Shown here in pieces: positions 37,700-46,192 of a stretch of 64,000 nucleotides of DNA. Numbering within the stretch: position 1 is the stretch's first letter; the number at the start of each line of letters is the position of its first letter. The position numbers and the translations under genes were made by a program. This DNA is from DATBAX01 sp963723765 (GTDB lineage Bacteria; Acidobacteriota; Terriglobia; Terriglobales; Acidobacteriaceae). Below the pieces are notes generated by a model. The model ran no database searches, was not told the DNA's origin, and was given only the letters and a program-made list of their open reading frames with translations. Where the stretch lies: NCBI GenBank assembly GCA_963723765.1, contig CAVRSD010000002.1:372001-436000 (forward strand), written 5' to 3'.

Positions 37700-38869
37700 T
37701 TAGCGACGTCCGCCGCCATGAAATCCGCCACCGCCGCGCCCGCCGCCGAAGCTGGCGCTTCCGCGTGAGGAAAAGCCGCGGGTTTGGCCGCCATGGTCGT
37801 AGCCGCTGAATGCGCCCGACCGAACACCGCTCTGACCTCGCGGTTCAGCGTATCCTCGAGCCGCTTGTCTGCTTCCGTCGAAAGGTCTGCTGGCTGGGCT
37901 GGGGCGGTTCTCGAATCCGCCGTGGTCGCCGCCGATCCTGTTTCCTCCGCGGTCGCGGTTATCGAATCCACCATGCCCGAATCCACCCCGTCCCAAATTG
38001 GCCCGGTTATAAAACGTGTTGCTTCGGGAAAAATACCGATCGTGGCCGTACACGGCGAATCGGTTGTGCCAATCGAACCCCCAATTATTCCAGCCCCATC
38101 CAAAACCGCCATACCAGCCGATTCCGAAGCCGCCACCGAACGAGAGAAATGGACCGTCAAACCAGATTCCAGGATACGGATACCAACCCGGCCACGCCAG
38201 GATGGGATCTCCGTAAACCAGCCATGGATCATAAGCGGGAACGTAAACGATTTCAGGGTTCGCCGGCTGCACCGTGATCGTCGAACCCTCGGTAGTTACG
38301 TTTTGCTGAGAAGTGGTCTTGAGATCGCCTGCCGCTTGGGCTCGCTGCCGCATCGCTTGGACGGCATCCATTACATCCGCCTGCTGATTGTAGTAGGCGT
38401 CTCCCAGGGACGACGTCCATGAGAGGTTTTTGTCCATATTCCCCAGTACCGTCGGAAACCCAGTCAGCGCTTTGACGCTGGGATCCCAGCTTTGCTGGTC
38501 CACTGCTTGACCCAAGGCATCGCCCTTCAAATCAGGATGCGCTTGTACCCATCGGTCAGCCTCGACCACCTGCTCGGGAAACGTGGACGCCCCCAAAACC
38601 TGCGCCACCAGTGAGTCGGGATACAGCGCGATCGGCGCTACCAGTTGATCCAACTGGTCCGGGGTCTGTTGCGTGTAAGGCGGCGCCGCAGGTTGTTCCA
38701 CCGGAGCCTGTGGTACCGGAGCGTTTGGCAACGTAGCCTGAGCGTCTTGAGCAGCGGCCACGCTCTGAGGTGAAATCGCGAGCCACAAGAACAAAGATGA
38801 GAGGAAAAGCCAACTCAGTTTTTCCAATCGAAGCAAGATGAAACCCGCAGCATTCCCAAAACTCTTCAT
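37700..38869 (-). CDS. DUF3300 exported protein with Gly-rich tail
   Basis: 389 residues. A signal-like leader is followed by a Pro/Ala/Gln linker, then the DUF3300 core (about 55-235): LDQLVAPIALYPDSLVAQVLGASTF, QVVEADRWVQ, PEIVYVPAYDPWLVYG and WPGWYPYPG. The C-terminus (about 265-389) is rich in Gly, Arg, Phe and Asn (FGGGRGGGGFHGGGRR at the end), an outer-surface or disordered tail. Family knowledge: DUF3300 is a secreted domain of unknown role. It is the first gene of the pair with DUF2950. Upstream lies the remnant of an MFS gene. Confidence 0.9.
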   Translation of the reverse strand: MKSFGNAAGFILLRLEKLSWLFLSSLFLWLAISPQSVAAAQDAQATLPNAPVPQAPVEQPAAPPYTQQTPDQLDQLVAPIALYPDSLVAQVLGASTFPEQVVEADRWVQAHPDLKGDALGQAVDQQSWDPSVKALTGFPTVLGNMDKNLSWTSSLGDAYYNQQADVMDAVQAMRQRAQAAGDLKTTSQQNVTTEGSTITVQPANPEIVYVPAYDPWLVYGDPILAWPGWYPYPGIWFDGPFLSFGGGFGIGWYGGFGWGWNNWGFDWHNRFAVYGHDRYFSRSNTFYNRANLGRGGFGHGGFDNRDRGGNRIGGDHGGFENRPSPASRPFDGSRQAARGYAEPRGQSGVRSGAFSGYDHGGQTRGFSSRGSASFGGGRGGGGFHGGGRR

Positions 38870-39007
38870 TTATGAACCTCTTTTGCGCCTGTCCAGTTTG
38901 TTTGATGCTCTCGAATGCATTTTTGCCTCGTGAAAAAGCTACCACACGAACATCCATTTTTGCTCCGAGTGATCCAGCAATTCGGGGGCACATTCACTTC
39001 GTCATGG

Positions 39008-39199
39008 TTACAGGTCTTGGCTGGATGCTGTCGGCACGCCGAGGGCCGAAGCGATGGTGGGAACGGCCGTATTAAGGATCGTTGTATCCAGCGACTCCAT
39101 AAAAAAGGCGACAGCAACCAGCCATGGGAGGAGCCGTTTGGTGGCCTCTGAGGGATCAGATGGAGATGGAAGAGCGATCAACGAGCCGGTTCGGTTCAT
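39008..39199 (-). pseudogene. N-terminal remnant of an EmrB/QacA-type MFS transporter
   Basis: 63 codons from the ATG at 39199. Residues about 18-55 (TKRLLPWLVAVAFFMESLD, then TTILNTAVPTIASALGVP) match the first membrane helix and the following D-x-T-ILNTA motif of 14-helix drug exporters. After GVP the similarity stops and a stop codon follows at 39008; no frame further downstream resumes the family. This is a decayed or truncated gene, unlike the frame-broken genes elsewhere, whose remainders are intact. Confidence 0.65.
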
Positions 39200-39399
39200 C
39201 TGAAGGAAACTGCGCGAGGCTTCTCCACCTCGAACAAGTTAGCTTAGCCCCTATTCTTGCTCTTTGTCATCCTGAAGCGGGGTTTCTATCGACTTCAATG
39301 GAAAATCATGCGACGAAATTGTAGTGGAGCTCGTAAAAGTGTCGCTTGAAATTGAAGCTCATATACCATCCGGCGCTCCGGAAAATGTTGTTCGCGCAG

Positions 39400-39516
39400 T
39401 TACCACCTTTTCGACGGCATTCTGAGCGGAAGATGAAAGAGTAGTAGCAAATAGACCAACCATCGCGATAGCACCGCGAATATTATGAAAGGGGCGAATC
39501 CAAGAAGAATACCCAT
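39400..39516 (-). pseudogene. Possible remnant of a small membrane protein
   Basis: A 38-codon frame beginning MGILLGFAPFIIFAVLSRW, a hydrophobic start that looks like the first helix of a small acidobacterial membrane protein. It then turns into unrelated residues and stops. It lies about 200 bases upstream of the MFS remnant, in the same orientation. Weak evidence. Confidence 0.3.
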
Positions 39517-39969
39517 CGTTCAGGGCTCACTGTTGAGATCGGATCGCACGCATTTGCCACGGTCAGCTCAGGGCACTTTGACAGTTGCGTGGTCTTCCCG
39601 ACGACCATTTTAGCGGCTAATGTCGAATCCGGGAAAAAAATTAAAGGCTTCCGTCGCTTGTAGGAAGTTTACGCCAGGTCGGTATCGCGAAACGCCCATC
39701 GAAGAGCGTCCAGCAGGATTGCCAAGCGCGACGAAAGTCAAGGCAGCTTTCGCCTCATCATCGGTTTGCGATCGCATTGCATTCGCCCGAGGGAGTCGTG
39801 GAAACCGGAGTGCTCGGATGCTCTCCGGAGAAAATGGCGGCTAAGCTCGCCGTTAGTAACTAGTTAGGGCTTTCTCCGGTCCGGTTCGCGAGCAAGTATC
39901 GCGAAATTCCGCCTATTTCCCGCAAATTCCAGAGTCACCCGAGCAGATTTCTCCGTATTACAGACTGTG
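39517..39969. other. Intergenic region next to the tRNA gene
   Basis: About 450 bases with no gene I can support. A 74-codon plus frame (39620-39844) has no domain or ribosome site. With the two remnants on its left this looks like a decaying or plastic site beside tRNA-Ser. No direct repeat of the tRNA end was seen. Confidence 0.4.
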
Positions 39970-40059
39970 TGGCGGAGAGAGTGGGATTCGAACCCACGTT
40001 ACCCTTTCGAGTAAACACGCTTTCCAAGCGTGCGCCTTCAGCCACTCGGCCATCTCTCC
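39970..40059 (-). tRNA. tRNA-Ser (anticodon GGA)
   Basis: On the minus strand the 5' end GGAGAGA at 40059 pairs with TCTCTCC; the discriminator is G and CCA is encoded (39970-39972). The D-arm contains GCCGAGTGGCTGAAGGC. The anticodon stem-loop CGCTTGGAAAGCG shows GGA, reading UCC/UCU serine codons. The long variable arm (around TTTACTCGAAAGGGTAA) and GGTTCGAATCC T-arm confirm a serine type II tRNA. Confidence 0.97.
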
Positions 40060-40298
40060 CGCGACGATCTGCCGCAGGACATTGCGGCAGGAAGCATGTT
40101 AGGAAGCTATTGCAGGTATTTCTGATTCGACGACGAATGCCGCCTTGAAACTTCCCTCTTCAAATTCTATGGCCCACAGCGCAGAACCGCAAGGCTGGGT
40201 TCGGGTGCGGGTGCTGTTTGCGGATTTTTGGCTCAGCAATTGTATGGCGGGTCCCCGGAAAGAATCGGGAAAAGATCATCACTGCGCTGGAAGGCATG

Positions 40299-41114
40299 CT
40301 AGGAGACGTTTTCGGGGGGCCCTGCTACTGCGGACGGCGAGTCTGGTGCCGCATGGCTCGCGGCAGATGGCCGGTTTGGAATGGCGTGCGAAGCCGCGCT
40401 ATCCAGCACGCGGTTATTCAGGCAGTAGAGTGCCAATTCAAGGCGGTCGGCGACGCCCAACTTGTCATAGACTTTTCGCAAATAATTCTTCACCACTTGT
40501 TCGGTGGTACCGACCCGTACGGCAATTTCCTTGTTCTTCATGCCCTGCGTGACGCAGGAGACGATGAGCGTCTCTTTCGGAGTTAACTGCACTTTCGATC
40601 GGGCCGACGCGGGGCGAGAAGCCTGTGTCCGATAGGCTTCCAGCACCCATTGGGTTCCCCTGCTGTCGAGCCAGGGTTCACCTTGGGAAACTTTGCGCAG
40701 GCAATCCACCAGCATCTCCGGATCAATTTCACGGGACACGATACCGTGTACCCCCCGCCGAAAAAGTTCCAGCGTCAGTTCTTCGTTCGGTTCGGTTGTA
40801 ACCACCACCAGTCGAAGCGCTGGCGCCTGCCGCAACAGATCAGAAACCGCTTCCACAGGATGCGTTGACAGGGCAGCTTCTAAAATCAGGACATCGGCGG
40901 AAAATTTCTTGGCGGCGGACAGCGTCTGCTCGAGAGTCTCCGCCTGCCCGACCACACGGATGTCGTCTTCCACGGCGAAAATCTTGCGTAATCCGGCGCG
41001 GAAAATCGCCTGCGTATCAGCCACAATCACACGAATGAACGGGGTTGTACTCTCGCTTTCGCTCTCATGCAACTGTCCGACATTTTCTTCCAAGCTGACC
41101 GAAGTGCCTGCCAT
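40299..41114 (-). CDS. LuxR/NarL-type regulator with atypical receiver
   Basis: 271 residues. Residues about 27-145 form a receiver-like domain and about 175-235 a LuxR helix-turn-helix (LTPKETLIVSCVTQGMKNKEIA, then VKNYLRKVYDKLGV). The receiver is unusual: the first acidic pair is AD (D33), the phosphoacceptor position is Glu (ILEAAL, E79) and the conserved Lys is Arg (R128). A Glu there can mimic phosphorylation in other regulators. This one is therefore probably always-on or phosphate-independent. It ends with a disordered Ser/Ala/Pro tail. The PilZ gene lies 14 bases upstream in the same direction, so the two are probably an operon. Confidence 0.85.
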   Translation of the reverse strand: MAGTSVSLEENVGQLHESESESTTPFIRVIVADTQAIFRAGLRKIFAVEDDIRVVGQAETLEQTLSAAKKFSADVLILEAALSTHPVEAVSDLLRQAPALRLVVVTTEPNEELTLELFRRGVHGIVSREIDPEMLVDCLRKVSQGEPWLDSRGTQWVLEAYRTQASRPASARSKVQLTPKETLIVSCVTQGMKNKEIAVRVGTTEQVVKNYLRKVYDKLGVADRLELALYCLNNRVLDSAASHAIPNRPSAASHAAPDSPSAVAGPPENVS

Positions 41115-41128
41115 AATTCCTGCCGCGC

Positions 41129-41551
41129 TCAGCGGCGATCAAAACGGTATTCATCGATGACCACGCCCACACCGCGGCGGCCACCGTCTTCCGAACTGCG
41201 CACCACGCGGCCGCGGCAATCCACGCGTACATCGCTCTCCGCCCCCACAACTTCCGCGGGCAGAGAGATGGTGAAATCCACCAGAGATCCAATCGGCATG
41301 TCCGAGTCCATTTGAAACAACACACCGTTGGACGAAATGTTTTGGGTTTCCGTGGAACTGGCTCCCGCTTGCGACTTCACGGCAATAGGCAGCTTGATGG
41401 GAAAACGCACCGCGCTCTGCATGTCCGAGTATCGTGAGCTTTGACCCTTGGCTGTGGTCTTCGCCTTCACGGATTCTTGGGACCCTGCGCTTCCGCTCCC
41501 GCATCTCGGAAGATGGGCCGGAATTGCTATTCTCCGGAAATCGGCTTTCAT
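41129..41551 (-). CDS. PilZ-domain protein
   Basis: Up to 140 residues; the exact start is unclear and a start inside the frame near residue 44 (MQSAVRF) would keep the whole domain. The PilZ core runs from VRFPIKLPIAV (place of the RxxxR motif, here R...K) through ETQNISSNGVLF (place of DxSxxG, here NISSNG) to the end. The changed RxxxR and D positions mean that c-di-GMP binding may be weak. Family knowledge: PilZ domains bind c-di-GMP and alter motility or polysaccharide production. It is co-directional with the LuxR regulator, which may be regulated with it. A GGDEF protein lies elsewhere in the window (48756). Confidence 0.72.
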   Translation of the reverse strand: MKADFRRIAIPAHLPRCGSGSAGSQESVKAKTTAKGQSSRYSDMQSAVRFPIKLPIAVKSQAGASSTETQNISSNGVLFQMDSDMPIGSLVDFTISLPAEVVGAESDVRVDCRGRVVRSSEDGGRRGVGVVIDEYRFDRR

Positions 41552-41769
41552 TCGACATTACGCCGCAGATTACACCCCGGAATCAGACATGCAAAGTTAC
41601 CGAAGTCATGGAACTAGTAGGGGTTAAATCCTTGGGCATCATGCATTTGCAGCAGGAATGACGGATTCGCAACACAGGCGGGAATATCAGCAAAGCGAAA
41701 TCAGCACTTAGCAATCCCAGTTGCGTGAAACCAGGAGAAAAATCCCATGGCTGAATGCTAAGTGCAGTT

Positions 41770-43155
41770 TTAGAACCTTGTCACTTCCGTGAAGTTAAAC
41801 TCCTTTACCTTCATCGCCGGAACCACCATGTCGAATGACTCTTCACCGCTGGCGCGCACTGGGGCTCCCATCTCTTCCACGTTCGAAAGCATGTGAATCA
41901 GGCTTTCATTGAAACGAAAATTGCGCACTCCACCGCAAATTTTTCCATCTTCGATATAAAACGTGCCGTCGCGGGTCATACCAGTAAGAATTTTCTCGTA
42001 GGGATCCACTTCACGGATATACCAAAGCCGCGTCACCAGAATTCCGCGCTCGGTGGAAGCGATCATCTCATCCACAGTTTTCGCTTCGCGCGGCGCACCA
42101 AAAACAATATTCAGCGGCGCTTCTCCCATTTCATTGGGCAGCGAGAAGCCATGACCAGTTGCTTCGATCACTCCAATTTTATTTTTGTGTTCGGAAGCCT
42201 TCATCTTTTCGGCGGTCCCTCTCGCATACACCAGGCGCTTCACCACGCCATTCTCCACCAACTGTACGCGTTGCCGGGGAACACCTTCGCCATCAAAGGG
42301 AGAACCTGACTGCAGCGGATGAGCCACGTCATCCCAGATATTGATGTTTTCGCCGAACAATTTCTCGCCTACGCGATTATTTAGAAACGAACGCTGCTCC
42401 AGGACGGCCAGGCCGCCAAAATCCCAAAACATGAATCCGGTGATATCGAGCACGGCCGCCGGCTCGAGAATTACGGTGTACTTCCCGGCTGCGACTTCTC
42501 GTGGATCCGCCGAATTGCTTGCCTTGTTCGCGGCGATTTCCGCGAGCATCATCGCGTCCAGATTGGATACGTCCGGGGAGTTCGCTTTTTGCCAACCGGA
42601 AGAATCCTTCGCGAGCATGGTGATCGAAATCTCGGACGAAGTTTGCGTGTGCCAGTCCGAAAGACCACGAGAATTGAAAATGCCTTCCACGAAGTCCGCA
42701 GTCGAGAAGATGCCCGCCGTGGTGATCTCACGTTTCTGAGCGATAGAAACAATCTTGCCGACAGCTTCGGCCCGCTGTTCGGGAGTGATGGCGGCTGTCT
42801 CCGCAAAATGCCGGCCAGGCGCTGTATGCGCGGCGCGAGCGACCTCGCTCGCCTTCGGCACCGGCAGCAAATCCGCATCTGGATGCTGCACTTTCGCCAG
42901 TGTTTCCGATGCCTGCACCACTCGCTTCAGGCTTTCATCATCGAGCTTGTTTGTGGTCGCTCGTGCAGTCCGTCCCGCAAACACGGTCCGCACCGAAACC
43001 CCGTAATTTTCCTCCGCGACATTCTGATGAATTGTATTGTTGGCAAAACGAGTAAGCGCACTCTTGCCGCCATAGAAAAGCACTTCGACTTCATCCGCAG
43101 TCGAATGTTTCTTGATACGATCGAAGATGTCGGAAGCTTTTTCTTTACTTAACAT
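41770..43155 (-). CDS. tldE: TldE/PmbA-like subunit
   Basis: 461 residues, normal length for PmbA/TldE. It shows the family pattern (N-terminal KSALTRFANNTIHQNVAEE, then ISITMLAKD, VILEPAAVLDI, GVPRQRVQLVENGVVKRLVY and GIFSTADFVEGIF) but has no HExxxH metal site, as expected for the TldE partner. Family knowledge: TldD and TldE form a heterodimeric metalloprotease that trims peptides such as microcin B17 and gyrase-poison control peptides. It lies seven bases after the TldD stop, so the pair is an operon. Confidence 0.9.
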   Translation of the reverse strand: MLSKEKASDIFDRIKKHSTADEVEVLFYGGKSALTRFANNTIHQNVAEENYGVSVRTVFAGRTARATTNKLDDESLKRVVQASETLAKVQHPDADLLPVPKASEVARAAHTAPGRHFAETAAITPEQRAEAVGKIVSIAQKREITTAGIFSTADFVEGIFNSRGLSDWHTQTSSEISITMLAKDSSGWQKANSPDVSNLDAMMLAEIAANKASNSADPREVAAGKYTVILEPAAVLDITGFMFWDFGGLAVLEQRSFLNNRVGEKLFGENINIWDDVAHPLQSGSPFDGEGVPRQRVQLVENGVVKRLVYARGTAEKMKASEHKNKIGVIEATGHGFSLPNEMGEAPLNIVFGAPREAKTVDEMIASTERGILVTRLWYIREVDPYEKILTGMTRDGTFYIEDGKICGGVRNFRFNESLIHMLSNVEEMGAPVRASGEESFDMVVPAMKVKEFNFTEVTRF

Positions 43156-43162
43156 TCAGCAG

Positions 43163-44630
43163 TCAGCTCCCTTTGTAAGCTGATCCCACTTTAATTTTCC
43201 TGAATCTCGCCGGTGCAGCGCCGTGTCCTGTCCCCATCACTTGCTGTGGTTGTCCCTTGCCGCAATTGGGCGTGCCCCAAAGCGTCCATTCGTCCCGGGA
43301 GCAGATCGCGTCCATCGAATTCCAGAACTCGGTCGTGATTCCTGAATACGATGGGTTCTTCAACATGCGGACGCGCTTGCCGTTTTTGATTTCCCATCCA
43401 ATTTCGCAACTGAACTGGAAGTTGTAACGCTTGTCGTCGATTGACCAGGACTTATTGGTTTCCATCTCGATGCCATGGTCTGTCCCCGCGATCAGTTGGT
43501 CATGGGTCAGCGGCTTTTCGCCGGGAAGAATACTGATGTTGGTCATGCGAATCATGGGCAGGCGATTCCAGCTTTCCGCCCGCACCGTTCCTCCCGAACG
43601 ATTTTCGCCGATGGTGTAGCGCCGTGTCGCGTGAGCTCAGATATCCCGTGAACAGGCCGTTGGCGATGATTGGCGTACATTGTGCGGGCACACCTTCGTC
43701 GTCGAAACCAAACGTGCCGAGTCCGGGCCCGTGCTCCTGTCGCGCATCGGCGACCACATTGACCAGGTCACTTCCATAGCGTAGTTTTCGCAGTTTTTCG
43801 AGTGTGAGAAAAGAAGTACCGGCGAAATTAGCTTCCATGCCAAGCACACGATCGAGTTCGATGGGATGACCCACCGATTCGTGGACCTGCAGCCCAAGCT
43901 GTGAGCTGCCTAAAATCACATCGAACACTCCCTCCGGACATTGTTCCACCGTGTGCAACGCTACCGCTTCTTCTCCAATGCGGCGGGCATTTTCCACCAG
44001 TTTCAACTCTTCGATCAGCTCGTATCCCTTATTTTGCCATTGCCCTCCGAACGAATTGGGATAAGAACGCTTCTGGATTTCGCTTCCTGCAAACGCATAC
44101 GCGCAATAGCCGGCACCTGTGCTGTGCCTGGTCTGATGAATATTCGCGCCTTCCGAGGAAAAGAACCATTGCTCATCGCGATGAAAATTCAGATTGGCTT
44201 CCGCCAGCGTCACACCAGCGACCGAGCACAGTTCAGAATCGATCTTCAGCAGCAATTCGATATTCTGCTCGACCGAAGTCGTGAAGGGATCAATTTTGTA
44301 AGTCGAAGCCCACTCTGCAATGACCGGTTTTTCGGGAGCGAGTTGAACGTCATGCTGCTTGACCCGCGAAGATGCTTTCGCGATCGCAACCGCTTGTGCC
44401 GCCGTGGCTTCCACCGAGGCACGGCTCAAGTCGTCGGTTGCGGCGAATCCCCATGCGCCATCGGCAATGACGCGAATGCCGATTCCAAGCGACTCCGAAA
44501 CCGAAGCGCTGCCCACTTTGCCATTCTTGGTGGAGAGAGCCCGGCTGCGTTCGTCAACGATGCGCAGGTCGGCGTGGGAAGCGCCCCGCAGCGCGGCAAC
44601 GTTCAAGGCCCAGTCAGCGATGTATTTCAT
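43163..44630 (-). CDS. tldD: TldD-like metalloprotease subunit, one frame break
   Basis: The first frame (43500-44630) carries most of the protein, including the metal-binding HESVGH (HExxxH) in GLQVHESVGHPIELDR, and ends shortly after LFTGYLSSRDT. The second frame (43163-43585) continues RYTIGENRSGGTVRAESW and NRLPMIRMTN to the normal C-terminus. Removing one base near 43622 gives a 488-residue protein of the usual length with a gap-free family match (SRDT-RYTIGENRSGG). As sequenced, the last third, which includes the Cys and WTLWGTPNCGKGQPQ segment, is not made. It pairs with TldE downstream. Confidence 0.87.
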
Positions 44631-44697
44631 AGCGGAAATTCAAATCTATCACAGAGCTGTCCCGCTCATTCGGACAGTCATCCATGCCAAGTGCATA

Positions 44698-44724
44698 GGT
44701 CCTTCGCTTCGCTCAGGATGACAA
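44698..44724. repeat. REP-like repeat copy (TCATCCTGAGCGAAG type)
   Basis: The minus strand reads TTGTCATCCTGAGCGAAG followed by CGAAGGACC. The first 18 bases recur at 54918, and a shorter, weaker match lies at 39263. All are in gene-free gaps, which fits a dispersed intergenic repeat family. Confidence 0.6.
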
Positions 44725-44728
44725 CTCA

Positions 44729-44759
44729 ATAAAAAGGGGACGGCTTGCGCCGTCCCCTT
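44729..44759 (-). terminator. Rho-independent terminator of ahcY
   Basis: Perfect 11-base stem AAGGGGACGGC (44734-44744) and GCCGTCCCCTT (44749-44759) with a four-base loop, followed on the minus strand by TTTTTATT. It lies 43 bases after the ahcY stop. Confidence 0.9.
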
Positions 44760-44801
44760 CACGTAATCAAACCTGCGGGCGAGGCGCCCACGCTACGCGA
44801 A

Positions 44802-46079
44802 TTACGTTCCTTCCGACCAGCCTGCCAGATACTCTTCCTGCTCCGGCGTCAGCTTGTCGATCTTGATGCCCATCGATTCCAGCTTCAGCTTGGCCACGCG
44901 TTTGTCGAGTTCGACCGGCACGGTGTGGACCGTCTTCTCGAGTGTCTTGTAATTCTTCACCATGTACTCGACCGAGAGCGCCTGATCGGCAAAGCTCATG
45001 TCCATCACAGACGGCGGGTGTCCCTCGGCTGCGGCCAGGTTGATCAAGCGGCCTTCGCCGAGCAGGTTAATTTTGCGACCGTCTTTCAAGGAGTACTCTT
45101 CCACTGAAGTACGCGTGGTGCGCTTCGAGGAAGACAACTTATCCAGTGCGGTGATGTCGATTTCGACGTTGAAGTGGCCCGAGTTCGAAATAATGGCGCC
45201 ATCTTTCATGAGTTCGAAATGTTCTCTTGTCAGTACGCTCTTGTTGCCGGTGACGGTGCAGAACACATCGCCCAATTTCGCGGCTTCGGTCATGGACATC
45301 ACGCGGAAGCCATCCATCACGGCTTCAAGCGCCTTCGTGGGATCCACTTCGGTGACAATGACTTCAGCTCCGGCGCCGCGTGCGCGACTAGCAAGTCCGC
45401 GTCCGCACCAACCGTAGCCAGCCACCACAAACTTCGATCCCGCCAACAGGAAGTTGGTGGCGCGAATAATGCCATCCAGTGTTGATTGTCCGGTGCCGTA
45501 GCGATTGTCAAACAGATGCTTGGTGTCCGCGTCGTTCACGGCGACGATGGGGAACTTCAACACGCCTTCTTTCGCCATCGCACGTAAACGGATCACGCCA
45601 GTCGTGGTTTCTTCGGTGCCGCCGATCACGCCGTCCAGCGCATCTTTCCGCTTAGTGTGCAGCAGGGTGACAAGGTCGGCGCCGTCGTCCATGGTGATGT
45701 GGGGTTTGTGGTCGATGGCAGCAAGAATGTGGTTGTAGTAAGTGTCGTTGTCCTCGCCCTTGATAGCGAAAACCGGGATGTTGTGATCGCGTACGAGGCT
45801 GGCCGCGACGTCGTCCTGCGTGGACAGCGGATTCGAGGCGCAAAGAACCACATCCGCGCCGCCGTCACGCAGCGCGATCGCCAAATTGGCGGTCTCGGCG
45901 GTAACGTGCAGGCAGGCCGAAATGCGAATGCCTTTTAGCGGCTGGTTCTTGATGAATTCCTTGCGAATGATCTGAAGCACTTTCATCGACTGGTTGGCCC
46001 AATCGATGCGTTTCTTACCAAGATCTGCAAAGTCTATGCTCTTGATATCGCCCTGCAATTGCGTGGTGGTTGTAGACAT
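44802..46079 (-). CDS. ahcY: Adenosylhomocysteinase
   Basis: 425 residues, in the bacterial/archaeal-like shorter length class. Recognisable segments: SACLHVTAETANLAIALRDGGADV, the NAD-binding GYGWCGRGLASRARGAGA, the family NRYGTGQSTLDGIIRATN and the C-terminal VELDKRVAKLKLESMG. GGAG is six bases before the ATG. Family knowledge: the enzyme splits S-adenosylhomocysteine into adenosine and homocysteine, restoring methylation capacity. It lies after metK on the same strand, with a terminator stem between them, and has its own terminator downstream. Confidence 0.97.
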   Translation of the reverse strand: MSTTTTQLQGDIKSIDFADLGKKRIDWANQSMKVLQIIRKEFIKNQPLKGIRISACLHVTAETANLAIALRDGGADVVLCASNPLSTQDDVAASLVRDHNIPVFAIKGEDNDTYYNHILAAIDHKPHITMDDGADLVTLLHTKRKDALDGVIGGTEETTTGVIRLRAMAKEGVLKFPIVAVNDADTKHLFDNRYGTGQSTLDGIIRATNFLLAGSKFVVAGYGWCGRGLASRARGAGAEVIVTEVDPTKALEAVMDGFRVMSMTEAAKLGDVFCTVTGNKSVLTREHFELMKDGAIISNSGHFNVEIDITALDKLSSSKRTTRTSVEEYSLKDGRKINLLGEGRLINLAAAEGHPPSVMDMSFADQALSVEYMVKNYKTLEKTVHTVPVELDKRVAKLKLESMGIKIDKLTPEQEEYLAGWSEGT

Positions 46080-46132
46080 GTATCTCCTGTAGGTCAGAAC
46101 TCAGATTTAATGACGTGTGTGTTTCTATAAAG

Positions 46133-46182
46133 AAAAAATCGGGTGCCCCATACTTCTCGCGGTTTTTGCGAGAGGATGGGGC
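46133..46182 (-). terminator. Terminator stem between metK and ahcY
   Basis: GCCCCAT (46145-46151) pairs with ATGGGGC (46176-46182), with a second inner stem TCTCGC/GCGAGA around a loop, followed on the minus strand by ACCCGATTTTTT. It begins 11 bases after the metK stop. It could act as a leaky terminator or attenuator ahead of ahcY. The standard SAH riboswitch motif was not seen. Confidence 0.75.
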
Positions 46183-46192
46183 TTTCCGTGAA

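Noticed and set aside
36519..37703. 394-codon plus-strand open frame
   Set aside because: It lies fully across the DUF2950 gene on the other strand. The minus frame has the family motifs and a signal peptide; the plus frame has neither.
39620..39844. 74-codon plus-strand frame near the tRNA
   Set aside because: No domain, signal or ribosome site. It is short and lies in a gene-poor gap.
43941..44732. 263-codon plus-strand frame in tldD
   Set aside because: Antisense to TldD with its HESVGH motif. It runs into the ahcY terminator and has no family features.
46080..46192. SAH riboswitch ahead of ahcY
   Set aside because: The hairpin there is a terminator-like stem with a T-run, and the conserved SAH riboswitch core was not found by eye.
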